A DNA stretch of 64,000 nt. It comes from Dyadobacter arcticus (GTDB lineage Bacteria; Bacteroidota; Bacteroidia; Cytophagales; Spirosomataceae). Positions 1-7,930 of the stretch are shown one piece after another. The notes under the pieces are model-generated. The model was not told the origin of the DNA. It saw only the letters and a program-made list of their open reading frames with translations, and ran no database searches. Location: assembly GCF_011762185.1 (NCBI RefSeq), contig NZ_JAASQJ010000007.1:1-64000 (forward strand), in the 5' to 3' direction. Both the position numbers and the translations under genes were made by a program. How positions within the stretch are numbered: position 1 is the first letter of the stretch; each line of letters starts with the position of its first letter.

Positions 1-21
1 AAACCAGAATGTAAACCAAAC

Positions 22-57
22 AAAAAACCGCTCGACAATCTATTGATTATCAAGCGG
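22..57 (-). terminator. Intrinsic terminator of tRNA-Phe
   Basis: Read on the minus strand, an 8-bp stem (one G-U pair; plus-strand arms 28-35 and 50-57) encloses a second short AATC/GATT stem and is followed by six T residues (plus-strand A run 22-27). It lies directly downstream of the minus-strand tRNA-Phe. Confidence 0.75.
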
Positions 58-73
58 CTAGCTTTGTTTTCTG

Positions 74-146
74 TGGTGATGGACGGAATCGAACCGCCGA
101 CACAAGGATTTTCAGTCCTTTGCTCTACCGACTGAGCTACATCACC
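74..146 (-). tRNA. tRNA-Phe (anticodon GAA)
   Basis: Read on the minus strand, the 73-nt sequence folds as a full cloverleaf. The 7-bp acceptor stem GGTGATG/CATCACC is intact, the T loop is TTCGATT, and the anticodon loop carries GAA (plus-strand positions 111-113), which decodes Phe codons. The discriminator base is A and the CCA end is not encoded. A consensus promoter lies upstream and a terminator downstream, so it is probably a single-gene transcript. Confidence 0.96.
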
Positions 147-173
147 GCTTTCAGTTGGCCCCTTTTGGGACTG

Positions 174-204
174 CAAAAATAGAAGTCTGCCCTGGCTTTT
201 CAAA
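174..204 (-). promoter_or_regulatory. Bacteroidota-type promoter of tRNA-Phe
   Basis: On the minus strand TTTG (plus 201-204) is followed after exactly 19 nt by TATTTTTG (plus 174-181). This matches the Bacteroidota primary sigma consensus TTTG-N19-TAnnTTTG. The predicted start of transcription lies about 20 nt upstream of the mature tRNA. Confidence 0.75.
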
Positions 205-389
205 TTATTTGCAAAATAATTTCGCAAATACACCATTCCTGCCCGTTATTATCTTGATTGCCTTAAACTTACGTTTTGCGGTACATTAAATTTATTCTCA
301 AACCATTTGCTGCCAAAAGCATTTTTCTCATATTTGCTTATGGTATGCGTGCATACTAACCGCTTCAAAACACTTCAAAATCCATCTGA

Positions 390-1730
390 ATGGCCGTTGT
401 CCAACAAATTGCATTTATTTTGATCCTTGGAATAACCGCTTGGCTGGTTTTTCAGAGGGTAAATGTGATCCGGAAAACGATACTGCTCGGCAAAGATGAA
501 GACAGGAAAGATCAGCCGGAAAAACGGCTCGCGATTATGATGCGGGTCGCATTTGGTCAGAAAAAAATGTTCGATCGCCCGCTGATCGGAGTTTTGCATT
601 TGGCTGTGTATGTCGGTTTTATTCTCATTAATATCGAAGTTTTGGAAATCATTCTGGACGGAGCATTGGGAAAACATAGAATCTTGGCACCACTTCTGGG
701 CTCATTTTATGCTTATCTGATCAGCTTTTTCGAATTGTTGGCGATTGGGGTGCTGGTATCCTGCATTATTTTTCTAATCCGCAGAATTGTTACCAAAGTG
801 GAGAGGCTGCAACCGGGAAGACATCGTGAAATGAACGGTTGGCCGCAGCTGGACGGAAAGCTAATCCTCGTTTTTGAGATCATTTTAATGATGGCTATCC
901 TAAGTATGAACGCCGCAGATAGTCTCTTACAGGATATTGGTAACCCTCACTATATTCAAACGGGCGTATTCTTTTTCAGTCAGGCCCTCACACCTGTTTT
1001 TGAAGGTTTAAATGAAAATATGCTGCTTGTTGTCGAGCGGTTTGCCTGGTGGTTTCACATTCTCGGCATCTTCGTTTTTGCGGTATACGTTACTTACTCC
1101 AAGCATTTGCACATTGTCCTGGCATTTCCGAATACTTACTTCTCAAGGCTTTCTTTAAAAGGCAAAATGGATAACATGCCGGAAATTACTTCGGAGGTTA
1201 AGATCATGTTAGGCCTTGAAAATCAGGTTGGTGAGGCAGCTGTTCCCGAACGTTTCGGAGCGAAAGATGTGCCGGATCTGAGCTGGAAAAACCTTATGGA
1301 TGCCTACTCCTGTACCGAATGCGGAAGGTGTACAGCTTCCTGCCCCGCCAACCTGACGGGCAAAAAGCTTTCCCCACGCAAGATCATGATGGATACGCGC
1401 GATAGGCTGGAAGATATTGGGAAAAATATGCAGGCCAATAAAGGAGCATTTGTACCTGATGGCAAAAACCTGATCGGAGACTACATTCTGGAAGAAGAAA
1501 TCCTTGCATGTACGACCTGCAATGCCTGCGTGCAGGAATGTCCAGTGTTGATCAACCCGCTGGATATTATTTTGCAGCTTCGCAGATATAAGATTATGGA
1601 TGAGGCGCGGGCCCCTGGCTCCTGGAATATGATGTTCCAGAATCTGGATACTAACCAGTCACCATGGAAATTTTCACCGGGTGACCGCTTCAATTGGGTT
1701 GAGGGTTTGGAAAAAAAGTCACTGGACTAG
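390..1730 (+). CDS. Membrane-anchored 4Fe-4S ferredoxin-type oxidoreductase subunit (Hdr-like)
   Basis: A 446-residue protein. The N-terminal half has about five hydrophobic membrane segments resembling the cytochrome-b-like part of HdrE/NarI-type subunits. The C-terminal half carries two ferredoxin-type cluster motifs: CTECGRCTASCP starting near residue 308 and CTTCNACVQECP near residue 374. Each would bind a 4Fe-4S cluster. The next gene encodes a CCG-domain protein that starts 17 nt downstream, which is the usual partner (HdrC/HdrB-like pair). By family knowledge this is a membrane complex moving electrons between a soluble donor and the quinone pool; the actual donor cannot be read from the sequence. 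The start ATG at 390 gives a full hydrophobic N-terminus. Confidence 0.85.
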   Translation: MAVVQQIAFILILGITAWLVFQRVNVIRKTILLGKDEDRKDQPEKRLAIMMRVAFGQKKMFDRPLIGVLHLAVYVGFILINIEVLEIILDGALGKHRILAPLLGSFYAYLISFFELLAIGVLVSCIIFLIRRIVTKVERLQPGRHREMNGWPQLDGKLILVFEIILMMAILSMNAADSLLQDIGNPHYIQTGVFFFSQALTPVFEGLNENMLLVVERFAWWFHILGIFVFAVYVTYSKHLHIVLAFPNTYFSRLSLKGKMDNMPEITSEVKIMLGLENQVGEAAVPERFGAKDVPDLSWKNLMDAYSCTECGRCTASCPANLTGKKLSPRKIMMDTRDRLEDIGKNMQANKGAFVPDGKNLIGDYILEEEILACTTCNACVQECPVLINPLDIILQLRRYKIMDEARAPGSWNMMFQNLDTNQSPWKFSPGDRFNWVEGLEKKSLD

Positions 1731-1746
1731 CCAAAATCAAGGTTTT

Positions 1747-2544
1747 ATGAATGAAATAACCTATAAAGTTCCTACGATGGCCGAAATGGCTGCTGCCAAT
1801 GAATCGCCGGAAGTGCTGTTCTGGGTAGGTTGCGCAGGTTCTTTCGATGACCGTTACAAAAAAGTCACCATCGCTTTTGTCAAGATCCTGAATAAAGCAG
1901 GGGTAAAGTTCGCTGTATTAGGCACTGAAGAAAGTTGCACAGGCGACCCGGCCAGACGTGCCGGCAATGAGTTTACTTTTCAAATGCTGGCGATGTCCAA
2001 CATTCAGGTGCTGGATATGTATGGGGTTAAAAAAATTGTAACTGCCTGCCCGCATTGCTTCAATACGCTTAAAAATGAATATCCGGAATTGGGCGGTAAC
2101 TATGAGGTAATGCACCATTCGGAGTATATGCAGCAGCTCATCAATGAAGGCCGTGTGAGGACAGAAGGCGGACTGGCTTTTAAAGGAAGAAAAATAACAT
2201 TTCACGATTCGTGCTATCTTGGTCGCGCAAATAACATTTATGAAGCGCCGAGGCATGTACTCGAATCTTTGGACGCGGACCTGGTTGAAATGAAACGTTG
2301 CCGGACCAAAGGGCTTTGTTGCGGTGCAGGAGGCGGACAAATGTTCAAAGAACCTGAAGCAGGAAAAAAAGACATTAACATTGAGCGCATTGAGGAAGCA
2401 TTGGAAACTGGGGCCGATACTATTGCCGTTGCCTGCCCGTTTTGTATGGTAATGATGACGGACGGAATCAAAAACAAAGAGAAAGAAGGTTCCGTCAAAA
2501 TTTATGACCTTGCTGAACTGATTGCACAAGGCCAAGGGTTATAA
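1747..2544 (+). CDS. CCG-domain (Fe-S)-binding protein, HdrB/GlpC-like
   Basis: A 265-residue soluble protein with two cysteine-rich CCG-type domains. The first has GCAGSFDD and ACPHC (residues about 15-115). The second has HDSCYLGR, then LCCGAGGG with paired cysteines at about 191-192, then ACPFCMVMM. Such domains hold the active-site cluster of heterodisulfide reductase, GlpC and LutA proteins. The frame stays open back to 1681, inside the upstream gene, but the ATG at 1747 gives the conserved N-terminus and does not overlap, so I use it. It follows the membrane subunit closely and is certainly co-transcribed. Confidence 0.85.
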   Translation: MNEITYKVPTMAEMAAANESPEVLFWVGCAGSFDDRYKKVTIAFVKILNKAGVKFAVLGTEESCTGDPARRAGNEFTFQMLAMSNIQVLDMYGVKKIVTACPHCFNTLKNEYPELGGNYEVMHHSEYMQQLINEGRVRTEGGLAFKGRKITFHDSCYLGRANNIYEAPRHVLESLDADLVEMKRCRTKGLCCGAGGGQMFKEPEAGKKDINIERIEEALETGADTIAVACPFCMVMMTDGIKNKEKEGSVKIYDLAELIAQGQGL

Positions 2545-2582
2545 AAAGACATCAGACTCATGTTCATATCGCAAACTTTGCC

Positions 2583-3083
2583 ATGTATATACCTTTCAGT
2601 AATATCGATCTTCAATCCCGGATCTGGATTTATCAATCCAATAGACAATTAACCGACGAGGAAGCAGGGATTATTACGGAGACATTAAAGGCTTCCCTTG
2701 ATACCTGGGAAGCGCACGGCAAACGCCTCACTGCTTCCGGTAAAGTTTTCGAAAACAGATTTGTAATTATAGCAGTCGATGAGCGGCATGAATTACCTAG
2801 CGGGTGCTCCATTGATACTTCTGTGCATTGGTTTAAGGAAATTGGCCAGCGCATGAACATTGACTTTTTTGATAGATCGCTAGCTTATTTGGACGACAAT
2901 GATGAGGTTCAAACTTTACCTATCCCAAAAATCAAGCAGGCGGTAGCTGATGAGGTGATCCAGCCCTATACTACTATTTTCGACAATCAGGTGAGCACGA
3001 AAGCGCAGTGGATGAAACGTTGGAAAATTCAAGCATCCAATTCCTGGTTAAGCCGTTATTTTACTGAGCAAGCCAGTTCTTAA
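2583..3083 (+). CDS. Conserved Bacteroidota protein of unknown function
   Basis: A 166-residue soluble protein that I recognise as a widespread Bacteroidota family. Homologues are often labelled ABC transporter ATPase, but no Walker A, Walker B or LSGGQ-like signature is visible here, so that label is unsupported. The N-terminus (residues 1-60) looks alpha-helical and rich in charged residues. The centre has a short hydrophobic strand (FVIIAVDE) and a CSIDTSVHWF segment. It lies 39 nt after the Fe-S pair and 10 nt before gldH, so it may share their transcript. Confidence 0.7.
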   Translation: MYIPFSNIDLQSRIWIYQSNRQLTDEEAGIITETLKASLDTWEAHGKRLTASGKVFENRFVIIAVDERHELPSGCSIDTSVHWFKEIGQRMNIDFFDRSLAYLDDNDEVQTLPIPKIKQAVADEVIQPYTTIFDNQVSTKAQWMKRWKIQASNSWLSRYFTEQASS

Positions 3084-3093
3084 TCAATCATTT

Positions 3094-3567
3094 ATGAAGT
3101 TTTCCCTCCCCGCTATCCTCTTTTTTTGTGCCATTTTGTTTGCCTGCGACAAAAACGTGGTGTACAAGGCCCATGAAGATATAGATGACGGACTTTGGTA
3201 CATTAAAAATAAACCCACGTTTAAAGTTGAAATAAAGGATACGCTGCAGGCTTATAACCTTTATTACGTGCTCAGAAACGCGCTTCAATATCCTTATTAC
3301 AATCTATATCTCACCAGACAATTCATTGGGCCCGATCAGAAAGTGATTTCCAACACGCTCGAAGAGGTTTATTTATCCAATGAACTTACAGGCAAGCCTT
3401 ATGGTAATGGATTGGGTGATCTGTTTGACCATAAGATACCTTTTCTCAAAAACTACCATTTCCCCAAATCCGGCATCTACACTTTTACACTTTCTCAATC
3501 CATGCGTCAAAATCCATTGCCGTTTGTTATGAGCATTGGTGTGAGTGTGGAAAAAGTTAAGATGTAA
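3094..3567 (+). CDS. gldH: Gliding motility lipoprotein GldH
   Basis: A 157-residue lipoprotein. A short hydrophobic signal ends in LFACDK, a type II lipobox with the acylated Cys at residue 18. The mature part matches the GldH family in length and in motifs such as NLYYVLRN, YPYYNLYL, GKPYGNGLGD and GIYTFTLSQSMR. GldH is needed for gliding in Flavobacterium, where it acts at the envelope with the T9SS/gliding machinery. Many gliding-negative Bacteroidota keep it, so its presence alone does not prove motility. No other gld gene is in the window. Confidence 0.9.
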   Translation: MKFSLPAILFFCAILFACDKNVVYKAHEDIDDGLWYIKNKPTFKVEIKDTLQAYNLYYVLRNALQYPYYNLYLTRQFIGPDQKVISNTLEEVYLSNELTGKPYGNGLGDLFDHKIPFLKNYHFPKSGIYTFTLSQSMRQNPLPFVMSIGVSVEKVKM

Positions 3568-3598
3568 ACCGTTTGGAAGGGGATGTAACGTTGAATGG

Positions 3599-4438
3599 AT
3601 GAGTAAGTTTATATATGTCTGGTTTGCTTTCAAAACCATGTTCTGTACTTGCCAACCTGATCATAAGGCATATGGTTTCCGGAAAATGCGGTCCCATTAC
3701 AAAATCAATAAAATAGGCAAGCTTCCAATTGTTGCCTCCGAAAGTTCCGGACTGGCAAAGGCTGGCGGAAATAACACGTTCTGGACACATAATGACAGCG
3801 GCGGCACGGCAGAGCTATATAAAATTGACTTGCAGGGCAAACTTGTGGCAACTGAAACTGTGCCGAATGCAAAAAATATAGATTGGGAAGATCTAGCCCA
3901 GGACAACGACGGTAATCTTTACATTGGCGACATTGGTAACAATACGGTACCCCGAAAATCCTTCGACATTTATAAATTCAATGTCGAAGATCAGCACACT
4001 GAAAAGATAACTTTCCATTACGCTGGTCAAGAAAATAGCCATAGCAGTCCCGAAAAGCCCATCCTTGATAGCGAGTCTTTTTTTTATCATGACAAAAAGT
4101 TATGGCTTTTTTCAAAAAATTGGGAGAAGAATAAGTTCGTTAAATTGTATTCGGTACCTGCGGAAAAGGGTGATTACGAACTGGCTGCGTTGGACAGCAT
4201 TAAAATCAATACCCAGGTAACTTCTGCCGACATCAGTCCGGATGGTAAAACTTTTGCCCTGCTTACTTATGGTAAAATACTCACATTCCAAATTTCAGAA
4301 AATGGTATTGATTTTAAAAAACCACTGGCTTGTTTTCGTCTGGTAAAGAAGCAAAATGAAGCGCTTCTCTTTTTGAACAATACCGATATGCTGGTCACCA
4401 ACGAGCAACGCAACATTTACAGGATTATTTATCGATGA
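3599..4438 (+). CDS. Predicted beta-propeller protein, secreted or membrane-associated
   Basis: About 279 residues from the ATG at 3599, which I prefer to upstream starts because these overlap gldH and because a purine-rich GGAAGGGG lies upstream. A hydrophobic N-terminus is followed by repeated beta-strand blocks: SSGLAKAGG, FWTHNDSGG, LYKIDLQGKL, IDWEDLAQDNDGNLYIGDIGNN, SADISPDGK. The WTHNDSG / DWED / GDIGNN pattern occurs in Bacteroidota propeller proteins often annotated as T9SS or SdiA-regulated-like. No catalytic motif is visible. The function is unknown; a structural or ligand-binding role is inferred. Confidence 0.65.
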   Translation: MSKFIYVWFAFKTMFCTCQPDHKAYGFRKMRSHYKINKIGKLPIVASESSGLAKAGGNNTFWTHNDSGGTAELYKIDLQGKLVATETVPNAKNIDWEDLAQDNDGNLYIGDIGNNTVPRKSFDIYKFNVEDQHTEKITFHYAGQENSHSSPEKPILDSESFFYHDKKLWLFSKNWEKNKFVKLYSVPAEKGDYELAALDSIKINTQVTSADISPDGKTFALLTYGKILTFQISENGIDFKKPLACFRLVKKQNEALLFLNNTDMLVTNEQRNIYRIIYR

Positions 4439-4525
4439 TATTATGTTTATGTTAACAATGGCATTATTCATGTAATGTGATCATCACATCCGCTAATTTC
4501 GAATCGCGTTTTAATCATAAAAACA

Positions 4526-5233
4526 ATGAGCACCGCAAAAACCGCGTCGTCAGCCCCGAAAGTACTGGTCGTTGACGATGATTCTGATATCGTTGAACTG
4601 CTAGAATATAACTTAAACAAGGAAGGCTACTCTGTTCAAACTGCATCAAATGGTAAAAAAGCCATTGAAATTGCCAAGTCATTCCTACCTGATCTGATCC
4701 TGCTGGATATCATGATGCCCCAACTGGATGGCATCGAAACGGGCCGGATCCTTCGCCAGAATCCCGACATTAAAAACACTTATATCCTGTTTCTTACAGC
4801 ACGATCGGAGGAATATTCCGAAGTGGCCGCATTTGACGTGGGTGCGGATGATTATATTACCAAGCCTATCAAGCCCCGTGCATTAATGAGCCGCATTAAT
4901 GCATTATTCCGGAGAGAAGCACAGAAAGCCGAATCGGGAGATACCATTGAAATTCTTGATTTATCGATCAACAGGAAGAATTATACAGTTACTCAGGCAG
5001 GTGAGAAATCGGTGATATTGCCGAAGAAAGAATTTGAACTATTGTTTTTTTTAGCCCAAACGCCTAATAAAGTTTTCAGTCGGGACGAATTGCTGCAAAA
5101 AATCTGGGGCGCCGACATTTATGTTCTGGAACGGACTGTGGATGTGCACATCCGCAAATTGCGTGAGAAGCTGGGGGACAGTTACATCAAAACACTAAAA
5201 GGTGTCGGATATATGTTCAGTAACGAGAAATAG
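4526..5233 (+). CDS. OmpR/PhoB-family response regulator
   Basis: A 235-residue two-domain regulator. The receiver domain (about 12-128) has the acidic pocket DDD at 17-19, the phospho-acceptor Asp61 in LLDIMMP, the Thr of LFLTA, and the conserved Lys in TKPI. The C-terminal winged helix (about 140-232) shows FELLFFLA, VFSRDELLQKIWG, RTVDVHIRKLREKL and GVGYMF. This is the PhoB/RprY type common in Bacteroidota. No histidine kinase is adjacent: the next gene is convergent and unrelated, so the partner kinase must be elsewhere. The regulon is unknown. Confidence 0.92.
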   Translation: MSTAKTASSAPKVLVVDDDSDIVELLEYNLNKEGYSVQTASNGKKAIEIAKSFLPDLILLDIMMPQLDGIETGRILRQNPDIKNTYILFLTARSEEYSEVAAFDVGADDYITKPIKPRALMSRINALFRREAQKAESGDTIEILDLSINRKNYTVTQAGEKSVILPKKEFELLFFLAQTPNKVFSRDELLQKIWGADIYVLERTVDVHIRKLREKLGDSYIKTLKGVGYMFSNEK

Positions 5234-5235
5234 GA

Positions 5236-7722
5236 TCACTTTTCAATGTCCTCAGGCTTGATTTCCGCTTCGTCCTGTTTTGATTTCCTATCCTTTTTCT
5301 TGCGAAAGGCTAGTTTAATATTTACCTCCCCATTTTCGTCAATTGCCCGGAGATATATTTTTGAGCCTTCCTTTTTCTCCACATTGTTCGGGTCGAGCAC
5401 GTAAGTTGAATCTCTTTTTTTCAGGTTACTAAGCGGGATTTGTATATTAATATCCGTTTTTCTCCCAAAACTGTAAATACCATCCAGATAGAGGGTAACC
5501 ACATTGGACTCAATTTCCATTGGGGCAATCATAATCTCTTGCCCTTTCAGCTGAATATTATTCCGTATTGTGGCGAACTTAACCTGCTCAAAATTTCGCT
5601 TCTTAAAGATAAGCCGCTTCATTTTCATGAAAGGCTCAAAATTGATGATATATCCTTTCCTTAAATCAAAATGCAATGTGCCCTGCATTGTCGTAGGCAC
5701 CAACTGTACACTATTATTCAGTTGGGATTCGAAATTGAAATCGGTATTTAATATCCCTTTGATATTTTCATGGGTTATGGTTTTTTGCCCAAAATTATTA
5801 AACGAATAGAATACCGAGTGAACGTCTGCATTGGATATGTTACCCTTGATGGCCAGATGTGGCAGCTGGCTTCTACCAGAGTTATCCATTTGGCCGGTAA
5901 TTTTCACGTTTCCGCCTCCAAATGCTTTCATCACAAAATATTCAATGCTTAAAGCGTTATTCTTAATCGTAAATTGTCCCTTCACATCCCTTGCCGAAAA
6001 CTGCTTATATTTTAGCTTTTTAGAGTCCAGCTTCGCAGTAATTTCCATTTGATCGATCGCGTCATCCAGCAATTCCGACAGTTTTAATTTCTTCTTTTTT
6101 CGCTTAGAAACAATTCTGGGGGCAAGCAATGTTTCAAGCCAGTTGAGTTGCCAGGAAGGGATATTAACATCAACATTGGCTCGCAATGGCTTGGGCGAAC
6201 CGAATAGATATGGTATCATATCCAGCAATTTACCTCTCATATAGAGCATATTCTGACCGTCGAAAAAATGGAGATCCGGGAATACGACTGCCTTTTCATT
6301 GAAGGTAAAATCACCTTTTATTTTGCTCAGATGCACTTTTCGAGGAAGGTAGTCCATCGAAATGTTATTAATAGAAATCTTTCCAAGGATTTTTCCGTCA
6401 AATTGATCTTTGACAGGATTATAGAACTTTTTCAGATTACCGTCAAAATGAAAATCGATTTTTGCCGTGCCATTTTTGAAACGGTAACGTGCAGGATCCA
6501 GTAAGTCTCCCAGATTTGTCGAATCGGCCTCAATTTTTCCGTCCAGATCTGCCCTGGGATTCGTAAAATCATTGATTGCTAGTTTCAAACTGAATGGTAT
6601 GGTCTCAAAAAAGCCTGTTACCTTGGGGGCAGTCAGCCGAGAGTTCCAGATATCCGGCAACTGGGTCGTATCTGCCTGATTGGTAAAGATCCCAGTAGCC
6701 TGCATATTCCTTAAAACCCCCACAGGCAACGCATAGTTAAAAGTGTCGGTCTTAAAGTATACCTCCACATGAGGCTGCTGTTCGGACAACTGACCCACCA
6801 CTTTGACCTTCGTATCCACTGTGGTTTGAATGCCAATTGAGTCAATCTGCTTACTTAATCTGGCCGTTAAAAGGGGCAACGCATTTTTGATCGCTATTTT
6901 TTTTGCTTCAAAATTCAGGTTAAAGTGTTTTATAGTATCGGAAAAATCAAACTCACCGTTGATCTCAATTTTATCATTTGTAGCACTTTCAAGAACCGAG
7001 GGATATATTTTTAGCTTTTTGTTATCCTCATCATATGCCATAGCCAATGCAAGGGTAGTCTCCTGATTAACTAAGAAACCTCCCTTCTTTGGCTTAAAAG
7101 TAAGTCCATTGAAAAAAACAGAGCCTGTAAAAGTAGCATTGGAAGTGGTGTCCGTAAGCGTAACAATGTTAGTAGCATCCCTGAAAAATGCCCCGTAATA
7201 TTTTTGCCGGACTGAATCTGCGTAGTTAACTCCGAAATTTACAAAACGAAGATTTCCCAGTTTTTTAAAAATGCTGTTATCGTTCGTGCCCTCTTTAGTT
7301 TTCGAAGTTTTTGCAGATTTAAAAATGGTAAGGTTAGAATAACCATCACGCTGAACAAACATTTTCATGTGCCCATTCTCGATAACCAGATTTTTGACTT
7401 TGATATTTCCTTTGTAAAATCCTTTCAGATCAAGGGCAACATGAATTAGCTCCGCCTCGAGGAAAGGTTTTTTATGAATGAGGTAAAGGCTGTCGGTGAG
7501 TTTGACATTTGACAGGGTGAAGTTAAGCCCTAAACCTCCATAGAAAGGGCGGAATTTAAAATCCTCAATTTCCAGGTTCCCGTTCAGGTTTTCATTTACA
7601 ACCTCCTGAACGCTACGAAATATCTTTTCTTTGTTTCTATAAACCCATATTTCTATTGCCGCAAACATGAAAACAGCACAAAGGGCAACAATACCAAAGA
7701 TTTTTAAAACTCTTGCAAACAT
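5236..7722 (-). CDS. AsmA-family inner-membrane protein
   Basis: An 828-residue protein with one N-terminal membrane helix (residues about 7-30) and then a very long beta-rich region with an AsmA-like C-terminal domain (about 560-780; motifs LSELLDDAIDQMEI, AFGGGNVKITGQMD, GYIINFEPFMKMKR, NVVTLYLDGIYSF). It ends in a Lys/Glu-rich tail. AsmA/TamB-like proteins form beta-groove structures thought to carry phospholipid between membranes or to influence outer-membrane assembly. It is a single gene, convergent with the response regulator (2-nt gap) and divergent from lysS. The start ATG at 7722 places the membrane helix directly at the N-terminus. Confidence 0.82.
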   Translation of the reverse strand: MFARVLKIFGIVALCAVFMFAAIEIWVYRNKEKIFRSVQEVVNENLNGNLEIEDFKFRPFYGGLGLNFTLSNVKLTDSLYLIHKKPFLEAELIHVALDLKGFYKGNIKVKNLVIENGHMKMFVQRDGYSNLTIFKSAKTSKTKEGTNDNSIFKKLGNLRFVNFGVNYADSVRQKYYGAFFRDATNIVTLTDTTSNATFTGSVFFNGLTFKPKKGGFLVNQETTLALAMAYDEDNKKLKIYPSVLESATNDKIEINGEFDFSDTIKHFNLNFEAKKIAIKNALPLLTARLSKQIDSIGIQTTVDTKVKVVGQLSEQQPHVEVYFKTDTFNYALPVGVLRNMQATGIFTNQADTTQLPDIWNSRLTAPKVTGFFETIPFSLKLAINDFTNPRADLDGKIEADSTNLGDLLDPARYRFKNGTAKIDFHFDGNLKKFYNPVKDQFDGKILGKISINNISMDYLPRKVHLSKIKGDFTFNEKAVVFPDLHFFDGQNMLYMRGKLLDMIPYLFGSPKPLRANVDVNIPSWQLNWLETLLAPRIVSKRKKKKLKLSELLDDAIDQMEITAKLDSKKLKYKQFSARDVKGQFTIKNNALSIEYFVMKAFGGGNVKITGQMDNSGRSQLPHLAIKGNISNADVHSVFYSFNNFGQKTITHENIKGILNTDFNFESQLNNSVQLVPTTMQGTLHFDLRKGYIINFEPFMKMKRLIFKKRNFEQVKFATIRNNIQLKGQEIMIAPMEIESNVVTLYLDGIYSFGRKTDINIQIPLSNLKKRDSTYVLDPNNVEKKEGSKIYLRAIDENGEVNIKLAFRKKKDRKSKQDEAEIKPEDIEK

Positions 7723-7871
7723 GTGATCGAAGGGATTAAGGCATTAACTCGATAGTGTGTGAAATTGGTGATTGCCAAGGAACAAGACATTAATAACGTG
7801 CCATGATATACCTTAGCAACGAAACAACGTATCTTAATGTTTCCGTCTTCGATATTCACATCAAAATATAG

Positions 7872-7879
7872 TATTTTTG
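7872..7879 (+). promoter_or_regulatory. Predicted -7 element of lysS
   Basis: TATTTTTG fits the Bacteroidota -7 consensus TAnnTTTG. No good TTTG is seen at -33. Transcription would start near 7887, downstream of the longest in-frame start (7877), which argues for the ATG at 7931. Confidence 0.45.
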
Positions 7880-7930
7880 CCGACTCTTTTGAGAGCTGAG
7901 AATTTTGATTTTAAATATGATTGCTCTAAA

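Noticed and set aside
1918..2535. A 205-codon minus-strand frame over the CCG-domain gene
   Set aside because: The sense frame carries CCG motifs; the antisense peptide has no recognisable pattern.
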